From positions 124,001-188,000 of the forward strand of contig NZ_JAPMLV010000001.1 of the NCBI RefSeq assembly GCF_026420145.1: a stretch of DNA of 64,000 nucleotides, in the 5' to 3' direction. Below the pieces are notes generated by a model. The model worked only from the letters and a program-made list of their open reading frames with translations, was not told where the DNA came from and did no database searches. Source of the stretch: Enterobacter pseudoroggenkampii (GTDB lineage: Bacteria; Pseudomonadota; Gammaproteobacteria; Enterobacterales; Enterobacteriaceae). The position numbers and the translations under genes were made by a program. Every line of letters starts with the position of its first letter. Position 1 is the first letter of the stretch. This document shows, piece after piece, positions 33,710 to 44,240 of the stretch.

Positions 33710-33794
33710 GCAAAACGGCAACCTGAGGTTGCCGTTTTTAGTGTGTATTCCCTCTCCCCGTCGGGAGGGGCAGGGTGAGGGCATCAGGCCGCAC
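33710..33794 (+). repeat. Tandem repeat unit 2 with second terminator copy
   Basis: Near copy of the preceding 86-nt unit, including the same hairpin AACGGCAACC/GGTTGCCGTT (33712-33740) and the CCCTCTCCCC...GGGAGGGG palindrome. It ends 5 nt before the tesB stop codon, between convergent amtB and tesB. Confidence 0.9.
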
Positions 33795-33798
33795 ATAA

Positions 33799-34659
33799 TC
33801 ACCCGCGATTACGCATTACCCCTTCCTGCACCGTTGAAGCGACCAGCACGCCGTCCTGGGTGTAAAACTCCCCACGCACAAACCCGCGAGCGCTCGACGC
33901 CGACGTACTCTCCACGCTGTAGAGCAGCCACTCATTCATGTTGAAGGGACGGTGGAACCACATCGAGTGATCGATCGTCGCTACCTGCATTCCTTTTTCG
34001 AGGAAGCCGACGCCGTGCGGCTGCAGCGCCACCGGCAGGAAGTTGAAATCTGACGCATAGCCCAGCAGATACTGATGCACTCGGAAATCTTCCGGCACGG
34101 TGCCGTTAGCCCGGATCCACACCTGGCGCTTTGGCTCGGCGGTGTGGCCCTTCATCGGGTTATGGAACTCAACCGGGCGGATCTCCAGCGGTTTATCGCA
34201 GAGAAACTTTTCTTTGACCTGAGGCGGAAGCAGATGCGCCAGCGCACGGGCGATATCCGTTTCCGATTTGAGATCGTCTGGCGCGGGTGCCGGCGGCATC
34301 ACTTTCTGGTGTTCATACCCGGGCTCCGGCGCCTGGAAAGAGGCGGTCATGTAAAAGATCGGCTTGCCGTTCTGAATGGCCGCGACGCGGCGCGCGCTGA
34401 AGCTGTTGCCGTCTCTCAGGACCTCAACGTCATACACGATCGGTTTCGCGCTATCGCCAGGGCGTAAGAAGTAGCTGTGGAACGAATGCACCAGACGGTC
34501 TGCCGGGACAGTCTCCTTTGCAGCGTACAGCGCTTGTCCAACGACTTGCCCCCCGAAGACCTGGCGTAAGCCGAGATCTTCGCTCTGTCCGCGAAAGAGT
34601 CCTTCCTCAATTTTTTCCAGATTCAGTAATGTCAGCAGATTGTTCAGTGCCTGACTCAT
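33799..34659 (-). CDS. tesB: TesB, acyl-CoA thioesterase II
   Basis: A 286-residue double hot-dog thioesterase of broad chain-length specificity, same length as E. coli TesB. Visible conserved blocks are [31 protein letters not shown], the catalytic Asp in [13 protein letters not shown] and the C-terminal [19 protein letters not shown] with Gln. The start [20 protein letters not shown] at 34659 matches; four more codons upstream are open. It is convergent with amtB and divergent from ybaY. Confidence 0.97.
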   Translation of the reverse strand: MSQALNNLLTLLNLEKIEEGLFRGQSEDLGLRQVFGGQVVGQALYAAKETVPADRLVHSFHSYFLRPGDSAKPIVYDVEVLRDGNSFSARRVAAIQNGKPIFYMTASFQAPEPGYEHQKVMPPAPAPDDLKSETDIARALAHLLPPQVKEKFLCDKPLEIRPVEFHNPMKGHTAEPKRQVWIRANGTVPEDFRVHQYLLGYASDFNFLPVALQPHGVGFLEKGMQVATIDHSMWFHRPFNMNEWLLYSVESTSASSARGFVRGEFYTQDGVLVASTVQEGVMRNRG

Positions 34660-34859
34660 AGTTGTCCTCAATAAACGCCGTAGCGAAAGATAGGCTGAGT
34701 ATAACGCAGAAATGAAAGTGGTCCGATGGGTAGAATAATCTGAATATCAGGATGATTTCAGGCATTAATCAGTGAGTTGTGCCACACTTAACTACGTTAT
34801 GTGATTGAAACGACATCGGATGGGATCGATCCCGCTGGTGCATTGATAAGGAGACTTCA

Positions 34860-35387
34860 ATGAAACTCGTGCCCATGCTAAGTGGTGTAGCTATTGCGGT
34901 GGCGTTGTCCGCCTGTGCCGGTAAGAGCGCCCAGGTGCCAGTGCCAGCAGCAGACCCGAACGGGATTAATACTCTTTCGCAGCAATCCATTCAGCAGCCT
35001 AACGTTTCCGGTACCATCTGGATTAAACAGAGAGTTGCGCTGCCGCCGGATGCGGTATTAACCGTGACGCTGTCTGATGCTTCCCTGGCCGACGCACCGT
35101 CGAAAGTCGTGGCTCAGCGTGCCGTTCGTACTGAAGGCAAGCAGGCGCCGTTTAGCTTCGTGTTGCCGTATAACCCGTCGGACGTGCAGCCTAATGCCCG
35201 TATCCTGCTGAGCGCAGCGGTAACCATTAACGGTAAGCTGGTCTTCATTACCGATACGGTCCAGGAAGCGATTAACAACGGTGGGACCAAAATCGACCTG
35301 AACCTGGTGCCGGTGCAGCAGACCGAAGTGCCGGTCGCGCCGCAGACCAATCAGCCGTCCCTGCCAACCCCACCAACTCAGATGTAA
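34860..35387 (+). CDS. ybaY: YbaY, YscW-like lipoprotein
   Basis: A 175-residue lipoprotein with signal peptide MKLVPMLSGVAIAVALSAC (lipobox ALSAC). The mature part contains the YscW/YbaY domain (VSGTIWIKQRVALPPDAVLT, PFSFVLPYNPSDV). The C-terminal tail is rich in Pro/Thr/Gln, longer-looking than the folded domain. In E. coli it is a stress-related lipoprotein of unknown function. Residue +2 is Ala, compatible with the outer membrane. The start has AAGGAGA upstream. Confidence 0.93.
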   Translation: MKLVPMLSGVAIAVALSACAGKSAQVPVPAADPNGINTLSQQSIQQPNVSGTIWIKQRVALPPDAVLTVTLSDASLADAPSKVVAQRAVRTEGKQAPFSFVLPYNPSDVQPNARILLSAAVTINGKLVFITDTVQEAINNGGTKIDLNLVPVQQTEVPVAPQTNQPSLPTPPTQM

Positions 35388-35394
35388 TGTGTAT

Positions 35395-35417
35395 CCCCCT
35401 CTCCTCCGGGAGAGGGG
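35395..35417. repeat. Dispersed palindromic repeat, core only; probable ybaY/atl terminator
   Basis: CCCCCTCTCC-tcc-GGGAGAGGGG between the convergent ybaY and atl stops. Same palindrome core as the longer copies at 681, 33653 and 33749. Confidence 0.7.
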
Positions 35418-35729
35418 TCAGTAGACCCAGCGAAACTTTTGCAAGTCGATCTGACCCGACCCTGACACCTGCACCCCCTCTGAAAGTAACGCCTGACGCT
35501 GACGCTGGAGATCCGGCCCGGTGAGCGAAATGGTGCCATGACGATTTACTACCCGATGCCAGGGCAACGTACTGCCTTCCGGCAGCCGTTTCAGGACGCC
35601 TCCAACCTGTCGCGCCGCGCGCGGTGAACCGGCCAGGCGTGCGACATCACCATAGGTGGTGACATAGCCTTCCGGAATTGAGGCAACGATTTGCCATACG
35701 CGCTTTGGAAAGGAGTCGTGTTCGTCCAT
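35418..35729 (-). CDS. atl: Atl (YbaZ), alkyltransferase-like protein
   Basis: A 103-residue protein related to the C-terminal domain of O6-alkylguanine-DNA alkyltransferases. The active-site PCHRV cysteine is replaced by Trp: STLPWHRVVNRHG. Such ATL proteins bind O6-alkylguanine without repair and hand the lesion to nucleotide excision repair. The DNA-binding HTH is VTTYGDVARLAGSPRAARQVGGVL with the arginine finger. Length fits the short E. coli form. It is divergent from ffs. Confidence 0.96.
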   Translation of the reverse strand: MDEHDSFPKRVWQIVASIPEGYVTTYGDVARLAGSPRAARQVGGVLKRLPEGSTLPWHRVVNRHGTISLTGPDLQRQRQALLSEGVQVSGSGQIDLQKFRWVY

Positions 35730-35830
35730 ACCTTCACCTGTGGGGAGTTTCTGGAAAGCTATGGTAAACCAGGATCTTCATGATTGCTGCGCCTGTTTGC
35801 GCAAGAAACCAGCATCCGGTTCCTGGCGGC

Positions 35831-35859
35831 TTGCAATTGGGCCCTCGCACAGGGATAAT
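35831..35859 (+). promoter_or_regulatory. Probable ffs promoter
   Basis: TTGCAA (35831-35836), 17 bp, GATAAT (35854-35859). Start near 35866 would give a 5' leader of about 25 nt before mature 4.5S RNA, as in the E. coli precursor that RNase P trims. Confidence 0.7.
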
Positions 35860-35891
35860 GCGCCAGCGCGTTGGTTATCAACGCTCTCAAT

Positions 35892-36005
35892 GGGGGCTCT
35901 GTTGGTTCTCCCGCAACGCTACTCTGTTCACCAGGTCAGGTCCGGAAGGAAGCAGCCAGGGCAGACGACGTGTGTGCCGGGATGTAGCTGGCAGGGCCCC
36001 CACCC
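35892..36005 (+). ncRNA. ffs: 4.5S RNA of the signal recognition particle
   Basis: A 114-nt RNA gene that pairs with Ffh to form the bacterial SRP, targeting inner-membrane proteins to FtsY/SecYEG. Ends GGGGGCTCTG and GGCAGGGCCCCCACCC pair to close the rod. The apical domain has the invariant CAGGTCAGGTCCGGAAGGAAG, with the GGAA tetraloop and symmetric internal loop contacted by the Ffh M domain. It differs from E. coli at only a few paired positions, with compensating look. It is flanked by atl on the left and the AT-rich accessory islet on the right. Confidence 0.98.
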
Positions 36006-36115
36006 ATTTCTGCCCTCATAAGATCTTCCTGCTTTACCTCTCCCTTTAAACCGCTATCCCGCAATAATATTATGCCTATATCGTGTAATATATATTTCAT
36101 CCCGCTGAAATATTA

Positions 36116-36154
36116 TTGTCATAAACCTGTAATAATAGACTGTCATTTTATAAT
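36116..36154 (+). promoter_or_regulatory. Pho-box-like element and -10 before the small gene pair
   Basis: TTGTCAT-aaac-CTGTAAT at 36116-36133 has the 11-bp phasing of a PhoB box (CTGTCAT-N4-CTGTCAT) with two mismatches in the 14 repeat positions. A further CTGTCAT follows at 36140-36146, out of phase by 2, then TATAAT at 36149-36154. PhoB control is inference. The rest of the 252-base ffs-36258 gap is AT-rich with no gene seen. Confidence 0.5.
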
Positions 36155-36257
36155 TGGACGGTTATTTTCTTCCATAACTCAAAAAAATATATATCTGGAT
36201 AAGATTGTTAACTTCGTGTATTAAATAAAGTACTTATTCCGAAGGGAAGTGACAAAC

Positions 36258-36509
36258 ATGGCTACAGCGGTATTAAACGTTAAGATTGATGATGCGCTGA
36301 AAGAAAGACTTCGCCACTATGCGGAAGTGAATAACGAGAATTTAAGCGTGACGACAGAGAAACTGCTGCTGCTGGCGTTCGAAGCAGTAGAAGAGGCGGG
36401 AGTATCGGAAGAGGATATTGATAATCAGCACACGGAAGAAGAGAGTGTTTCTCCTTTTACTCCTAAAGAAATCAAAGCTCTACGCAAACTTCTGAAGAAG
36501 AGAAAATGA
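36258..36509 (+). CDS. Small ribbon-helix-helix-like protein, unknown function
   Basis: An 83-residue protein not recognised as a named family. The N-terminal half looks like a ribbon-helix-helix fold: strand AVLNVKID, helix DALKERLRHYAEVNN, turn, helix SVTTEKLLLLAFEAV. The C-terminal half is acidic (EEDIDNQHTEEES), then ends in the basic tail KEIKALRKLLKKRK. This plan (RHH plus tail) resembles antitoxins of the ParD/RelB type. The ATG at 36258 has GAAGGGAAG upstream; a start at 36249 would place it too close. Its stop overlaps the next gene by ATGA. Composition is more AT-rich than the neighbours, pointing to transfer. Confidence 0.72.
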   Translation: MATAVLNVKIDDALKERLRHYAEVNNENLSVTTEKLLLLAFEAVEEAGVSEEDIDNQHTEEESVSPFTPKEIKALRKLLKKRK

Positions 36510-36721
36510 AACAACAACTGTCAACTGCCAGTGACTACAAAGAGGCCTGCGATCTGTTGCGTTCAGGCTACGTGAAGCATGTACGTCTTGGCTGGAATGT
36601 CGGAAGTGATGAGTTCTTTCGTATTGCGTCTGACTGGTGTGATACCGGCGCAAAAATAAAGAAAGACGGTGAAAACTTCGTTATTTCACTGAAAGGTTTT
36701 CCTATTCCTGCTCAGCATTAA
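36506..36721 (+). CDS. Small protein coupled to the RHH-like gene, unknown function
   Basis: A 71-residue soluble protein without signal peptide or membrane segment; no family recognised. The sequence suggests an alpha-beta fold: helix YKEACDLLRSGYVKHV, then FFRIASDWCDTGA and strand NFVISLKGFP. Its ATG overlaps the stop of the upstream gene by 4 nt (ATGA), so translation is coupled. A strong terminator follows 13 nt after the stop, making a self-contained two-gene unit. Position and size would suit the toxin-like member of an antitoxin-first pair, but no toxin motif is seen and other roles are equally possible. Confidence 0.7.
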   Translation: MKQQLSTASDYKEACDLLRSGYVKHVRLGWNVGSDEFFRIASDWCDTGAKIKKDGENFVISLKGFPIPAQH

Positions 36722-36734
36722 CTCCTGACTAGTG

Positions 36735-36776
36735 AAAACTGCTGACTGTATCCGTGACAGTCAGCAGTTTTTATTT
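36735..36776 (+). terminator. Terminator of the small gene pair
   Basis: AAAACTGCTGACTGT-atccgtg-ACAGTCAGCAGTTTTT: a perfect 15-bp stem followed by TTTTTATTTTTT. It also works in reverse for the convergent yczR gene. Confidence 0.93.
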
Positions 36777-36804
36777 TTTATGATCTGCTTCAAAAATTTT
36801 AATA

Positions 36805-38226
36805 TTAGATCACGCTGCGTTTTAACGATGGCACGTTTTTATTCAGGGCGAGCCATAGCGGTTTAATCCTCAGCAACGCCTGTTCAAGCTCTGTCGATTC
36901 GAGCGAGAAGGGCATCCGTAAATAGCGGTCAAATGCGCCAGATAAACCAAACCGCGTACCGGTTCCCAGATTGATCCCCAGAATTTCAGCCCGCGCGGCA
37001 AGCTGTGTCGCCAGCATGCCCGGCAGCTCAATCCAGTAAGAGAGCCCGCCTTCCGCTTCATGGAATTTCCAGTCCGGGAAATGTTCGCGCAACAGTTCAC
37101 CGCATCGATCGCGTCGTTCCGCCAGCATCTTCCGGCGCGCGGGCAGAAAGGTCTCGCTGTTGTTAATGAGCCACAGCATCGCCAGCTGTTCCAGCAGCGG
37201 CGAGCCTAAATCCAGAGTATCCCGCGTCTGGGCAAGCGTGGCGATCGTGCGCGAGGAGGCGCGGATCCAGCCAAGACGCAGCCCTCCCCAGAAACTTTTT
37301 CCGGCAGAACCTAAGGTGATGACGGTGGCCTGTGGATTAAAAGCGGCCAGCGGTGGCGGGGGAGGCGCGTCAAACCAGAGATCCACCATTGTTTCATCCA
37401 CCACCAGCGCCGTGCGGGTTTGGGCAGCAATATCCGTGATGGCCCGACGGGTCGCGATATCCATACAGCGCCCGGTGGGGTTATGAAAATCTGGCATCAG
37501 ATACGCCAGGCGAGGCGCCGTCTGGGCAAGCGTTGCCGCGAAGCCATCCGTATCCCAGCCGGTTTCCGGTAGCGACACCCCCACGGGCCGACACTGCGCA
37601 CCCTGAATGGCGGCAATCGCCAGCGGATAGGTGGGGTGATCGACCACGACGCGATCCCCCGGCCCGGTCATCATCCGCAACACCAGCGCGAAGCCGCTGA
37701 CGGCGCCATTGACAACCATCACTTCGTCTGCCCGGGTAGGAAGACCCCGCGCGGTATAGCGCGCAGCGATGGCCTCCCGCAGCGTCGGCAGCCCAAGCTG
37801 ATCGTAGCCCGTCAGCGAGAGGTGCTGCGTAATGGCCGTGAGCGCATGGGCATAAGCCTGATGGATCTCCGGCCCGGCATTGAGGGCAGCAGTGGAAAGA
37901 TCCAGTGCGGCACTTGCCGCTGAAAGGGTGGGAACGGCGCGCGTATCCGGGAGGAGCACGCGTGACCCGCTGCCGTGGCGGCTTTCAAGATAACCCTCTT
38001 CTCGCAGGTGGGCGAGGGCGCTGCTGATGGTGGTCCGGCTCACGTCCAGCGCGGAGGCCAGCTCACGCTCGCCCGGTAGCCGTGTATTCAGCGCCAGACG
38101 TCCATCAAGGATTAACAGACGCAGCGCGTCGGCCAGCTGTCGCCAGAGCGGGGTACGGGATGAGGCTTGCTGCCAGTGGCCTAAAAGGCGTACCAGAGAC
38201 TGGCTTCCGAAGCGACGTGATGACAT
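36805..38226 (-). CDS. yczR: YczR-type MocR regulator (GntR HTH fused to aminotransferase fold)
   Basis: A 473-residue MocR/GntR regulator. The N-terminal winged helix (TPLWRQLADALRLLILDGRL, LPGERELASALDVSRTTISSAL) is joined by a linker to a fold-type I aminotransferase-like domain with the PLP lysine in TLGSAGKSFWGG and the PLP-contact FHNPTGR. Divergence from a YczE-family membrane protein gene identifies it as YczR-type. The ATG at 38226 is preferred because the longer frame (to 38262) would run through the inverted repeats of the shared control region; neither has a clear ribosome site. The effector is presumably PLP or an amino compound. Confidence 0.85.
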   Translation of the reverse strand: MSSRRFGSQSLVRLLGHWQQASSRTPLWRQLADALRLLILDGRLALNTRLPGERELASALDVSRTTISSALAHLREEGYLESRHGSGSRVLLPDTRAVPTLSAASAALDLSTAALNAGPEIHQAYAHALTAITQHLSLTGYDQLGLPTLREAIAARYTARGLPTRADEVMVVNGAVSGFALVLRMMTGPGDRVVVDHPTYPLAIAAIQGAQCRPVGVSLPETGWDTDGFAATLAQTAPRLAYLMPDFHNPTGRCMDIATRRAITDIAAQTRTALVVDETMVDLWFDAPPPPPLAAFNPQATVITLGSAGKSFWGGLRLGWIRASSRTIATLAQTRDTLDLGSPLLEQLAMLWLINNSETFLPARRKMLAERRDRCGELLREHFPDWKFHEAEGGLSYWIELPGMLATQLAARAEILGINLGTGTRFGLSGAFDRYLRMPFSLESTELEQALLRIKPLWLALNKNVPSLKRSVI

Positions 38227-38231
38227 ATGCA

Positions 38232-38270
38232 GTCCACTATTTGAAAACTGGACATTAATCATAGTGCCAT
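38232..38270. promoter_or_regulatory. Candidate YczR operator between yczR and yczE
   Basis: GTCCACTAT at 38232-38240 is an inverted partner of ATAGTGCCA at 38261-38269, with CTGGACAT at 38248-38255 between them. MocR regulators typically bind such spaced direct/inverted repeats in divergent promoters. Assignment is inference. Confidence 0.5.
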
Positions 38271-38312
38271 TTTAGGTCAGGATGAAAGCCTGGTTCACTG
38301 GAGAAGATAAAA

Positions 38313-38924
38313 ATGGTACGTCGTCTGCTACAACTCTATGTCGGTTTAGGACTGTATGGCCTTTCCACCGCAATGTTTATTCGTTCCGATTTGGGTGTCG
38401 ATCCCTGGGATGTTTTTCACCTTGGGGTGGGGATGCAGCTGGGGATGACGATCGGGACGGTGATCATTGTGACCGGCGCTGCGGTGCTGCTGCTGTGGAT
38501 CCCCCTGCGCCAGATGCCGGGCCTGGGCACCATCAGCAACGTGATTTGTATCGGTCTGGCGGCGGACGCCAGCATGGCACTTATTCCGGAACTGGATTCG
38601 TTACCTGTTCGCATCGCTTTCCTGGTGTCGGGTATCGTAATGAACGCGATTGCGACCAGCATGTACATTGGCGCAGGTTTTGGCCCTGGCCCACGCGACG
38701 GTCTGATGACCGGCATTCATGCCCGTCTGGGGTGGTCCATTCGCAGCGTGCGCACCTCAATTGAAGTGTCCGTCCTGCTGATTGGGTGCGTGCTTGGCGG
38801 CACGTTTGGGGTGGGAACCGTACTGTATGCCCTGACCATTGGCCCGCTTATTCAACTCTGTCTGCCCTGGTTCCGCCAGAAGCCGCGCATTGAGGAAATA
38901 CCCCAGCCGGAGCGGGTTGTCTAA
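38313..38924 (+). CDS. yczE: YczE/YyaS/YitT-family integral membrane protein
   Basis: A 203-residue inner-membrane protein with about five hydrophobic helices and short polar ends. The family signature is in LYGLSTAMFIRSDLGVDPWDVFH and in the repeated-like GAGFGPGPRDGLMTGIHARLGW; the C-terminus QKPRIEEIPQPERVV is cytoplasmic-looking. Function unknown; members are encoded next to YczR MocR regulators and are assumed to be transporters of a PLP-pathway or amine compound. ATG at 38313 has GGAGAAGATAAAA upstream. The stop ends one base before the lac operator upstream of lacI. Confidence 0.86.
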   Translation: MVRRLLQLYVGLGLYGLSTAMFIRSDLGVDPWDVFHLGVGMQLGMTIGTVIIVTGAAVLLLWIPLRQMPGLGTISNVICIGLAADASMALIPELDSLPVRIAFLVSGIVMNAIATSMYIGAGFGPGPRDGLMTGIHARLGWSIRSVRTSIEVSVLLIGCVLGGTFGVGTVLYALTIGPLIQLCLPWFRQKPRIEEIPQPERVV

Positions 38925-38925
38925 T

Positions 38926-38942
38926 TTTGCGAAGCGCTCACA
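38926..38942 (-). promoter_or_regulatory. lac operator copy upstream of lacI
   Basis: TTTGCGAAGCGCTCACA, the exact reverse complement of the operator before lacZ (40150-40166). It lies 60 nt before the lacI ATG, so it may serve autoregulation and DNA looping. Confidence 0.85.
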
Positions 38943-39002
38943 TGTTTTAACGGCGTCGCTGTGCCACAATAATGGGCCACGACTCACGCGATGCCACAAT
39001 GC

Positions 39003-40073
39003 ATGAAAGCGATCACTCTCTATGATGTCGCCCTCCTTGCGGGGGTTTCTTATCAGACCGTCTCTCGCGTCATTAACGACGCGGAGCATGTCTCTGCCCG
39101 CACGCGGGAAAAGGTGCAGCAGGCGATGGCGGAGCTGCACTACGTACCTAACCTGCGGGCACAGCAGCTGGCGGGTAAACGCACCCGCACGCTGGGACTC
39201 ATCACCACCGATCTGGCCCTGCATGCGCCCTCGCAAATCGTGTCGGCGGTAAAATCCCGGGCGGCGGAACAGGGGGCGAGTGTCCTTATCTCCATGGTGG
39301 AGCAGCCGCAGCAGTGTCAGGCCGCGCTTCAGGCGCTGCTGGCACAGCGGGTGGAGGCGCTGCTGGTAAATGTGCCGCTTGACGATCCTGACGCCGAAGC
39401 GCTCAGGGCGCTGGCGTCGCCTGTTCCGGTGCTGTTCCTTGATGTCTCGCTTTCAGCACAGGTAAACAGCCTCGTGTTTAACGCCGGGCAGGGCGCGCAT
39501 CTGGGCGTTGAGCATCTGCTTTCTCTGGGGCATCAGCGCATTGCGCTGCTGAGCGGGCCGGAGAGCTCGGTCTCTGCTCGGGCGCGTCTGGCAGGATGGA
39601 AAGCGGCTCTGGCCCGGGCGGGGCTTGAAGCCGCTGCGGTGGCCTGCGGTGACTGGAGCGCGGCCAGCGGTTATGAGAAAGGGCATGTGCTGCTGTCAGG
39701 TAGCGCATTGCCGGATGCCATTCTGGTGGCGAACGATCAGATGGCGCTCGGGGTGATGCGCGCCTGCGCGGAAAAAGGGGTAGCGGTTCCGGGCCAGATA
39801 TCGGTAGTTGGGTTCGACGATACGGCTGACAGCGCCTGGTTTTCTCCGCCGCTGACGACCATTCGCCAGGCGTTTCGCGAGGCGGGCGAGCGCAGCGTGG
39901 AGTGGCTGCTGGCCCCCACCGAAGGCGAGACGTGCTGGCAGGTTCAACTGCCGGTAACGCTGGTTACCCGTCATTCCACCGCGCGCCGCGCGACGCAGCA
40001 GGCCGAACGCGAGGATCTGGCGCAGCAGCTCAGAAGTCTGGCACTCCTGGCCGAGCAGCTTGCCCGCAAATAA
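39003..40073 (+). CDS. lacI: LacI, lactose operon repressor
   Basis: A 356-residue LacI-family repressor. The HTH MKAITLYDVALLAGVSYQTVSRVIN is nearly that of E. coli LacI, including the YQ recognition pair at the start of the recognition helix. The hinge helix NLRAQQLAGK follows. Core ligand domain blocks include SLALHAPSQIV-like DLALHAPSQIV, LGVEHLLSLGHQRIALLSGP, and WSAASGYEKG. The C-terminus (LAQQLRSLALLAEQLARK) is a leucine-heptad tetramerisation helix, so looping between two operators is possible. ATG at 39003 matches E. coli numbering; an upstream ATG at 38991 would add four residues. lacZ lies 102 bp downstream on the same strand. Confidence 0.95.
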   Translation: MKAITLYDVALLAGVSYQTVSRVINDAEHVSARTREKVQQAMAELHYVPNLRAQQLAGKRTRTLGLITTDLALHAPSQIVSAVKSRAAEQGASVLISMVEQPQQCQAALQALLAQRVEALLVNVPLDDPDAEALRALASPVPVLFLDVSLSAQVNSLVFNAGQGAHLGVEHLLSLGHQRIALLSGPESSVSARARLAGWKAALARAGLEAAAVACGDWSAASGYEKGHVLLSGSALPDAILVANDQMALGVMRACAEKGVAVPGQISVVGFDDTADSAWFSPPLTTIRQAFREAGERSVEWLLAPTEGETCWQVQLPVTLVTRHSTARRATQQAEREDLAQQLRSLALLAEQLARK

Positions 40074-40078
40074 AACTT

Positions 40079-43265
<3,187 letters not shown>

Positions 43266-43303
43266 CTGACCAGGGGAGGCGGCCACAGGGCGTGGCCGTG
43301 GGC

Positions 43304-44107
43304 TTACGCCAGAATGCCGCTCAGACCGTGCAGGCTCATATAAATCCCTACCATGGTAATCAGCGCTGCGGAGATCCATGGCGCTTTACGGGAAAATTCG
43401 CTAAATTCGGGCCAGCGTTTTGTCGCATGTTTGAGGCTTAAGGCGGCAATCGCGCCGGAAGCGACCAGGGTTAACGCCAGACCAATACTGAAGCTGAACA
43501 CCAGCGTCGCGCCGAGGGCAAAATGCTTCAGCTGCAGGCAGATCAGCAAAACGGTGATGGAGGCCGGGCAGGGGATAAGCCCGCCGGTCAGGCCGAACAT
43601 GACGATCTGTCCGGTGGTGACGTTTTGACCGCTGAAGCGGCGGTTAATATCCTGCGCGTGCGCGCGCTGGTGGGCATCCTGCCACTCCTCTTCAACCAGC
43701 GGGTGTTCGTGATGGTGATGATCATGATGATGATGATCGTGATGATGATGGTGATGATCGTGTGGCTGGCTCTCTTTCCAGGTTCGCCACGCCATCCACA
43801 GGGCGATCGCAACGATCAACACCCCGGAGATCAGCTGGAACCAGGGTTCGGACGTATGCGCATCCCAGCCCCGACCAAACCATAATCCCGCCATAGCAAC
43901 GAGCCAGACCACCGCCGTATGGGAGAGCGTGGCCGCCAGGCCGAGCAGTACCGCCTGTTTCAGCGTGCCGCGGATGGCCACGATAAAAGCGGCCATCATG
44001 GTCTTTGAGTGGCCCGGTTCCAGGCCATGCAGCGCACCGAGCAGGATGGCGCTGGGAACAAACAGCCAGGCATTACCCTGCTGCAGGAGTGAAGCAAAAT
44101 CGGTCAT
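43304..44107 (-). CDS. rcnA: RcnA, nickel/cobalt efflux protein
   Basis: A 267-residue NiCoT/RcnA-type inner-membrane exporter with about six helices. LLGALHGLEPGHSKTMMAAF carries the H-x4-D/E-H metal motif of the family. A cytoplasmic histidine-rich loop (around residues 125-145; HDHHHHHHDHHHH and so on) binds metal; it is encoded by a run of CAT/GAT codons. GLTGGLIPCPASITVLL is the second conserved motif. The start MTDFASLLQQGN at 44107 matches E. coli; ten further codons are open. It is divergent from its repressor gene rcnR. Confidence 0.95.
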   Translation of the reverse strand: MTDFASLLQQGNAWLFVPSAILLGALHGLEPGHSKTMMAAFIVAIRGTLKQAVLLGLAATLSHTAVVWLVAMAGLWFGRGWDAHTSEPWFQLISGVLIVAIALWMAWRTWKESQPHDHHHHHHDHHHHDHHHHEHPLVEEEWQDAHQRAHAQDINRRFSGQNVTTGQIVMFGLTGGLIPCPASITVLLICLQLKHFALGATLVFSFSIGLALTLVASGAIAALSLKHATKRWPEFSEFSRKAPWISAALITMVGIYMSLHGLSGILA

Positions 44108-44141
44108 GGGGGATTCCGGCGTGGAAAATGTCTGCAAATAC

Positions 44142-44198
44142 TACTCCCCCCCAGTAGGGTAATACTACCCCCCAGTAGAAAAATACTCAGGGGGAGTA
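44142..44198. promoter_or_regulatory. Three RcnR operator boxes between rcnA and rcnR
   Basis: Box 1 TACTCCCCCCCAGTA (44142-44156), box 2 TACTACCCCCCAGTA (44163-44177) and box 3 TACTCAGGGGGAGTA (44184-44198), spaced exactly 21 bp start to start. The first two match TACT-G6-N-AGTA in reverse orientation; the third is imperfect. The 21-bp period puts all on one DNA face. Confidence 0.9.
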
Positions 44199-44240
44199 GA
44201 GCGTGTTATGCTTTAAAAGCCAAAAATAAGGGATAAAGAG

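Noticed and set aside
36506-36721. Assigning the second small protein as a proven toxin
   Set aside because: Only gene order and coupling support it; no catalytic or family motif is visible.
43700-43765. Repetitive CATGAT tract as a possible CRISPR or tandem repeat locus
   Set aside because: It is in-frame coding for the His-rich loop of RcnA; no spacers.
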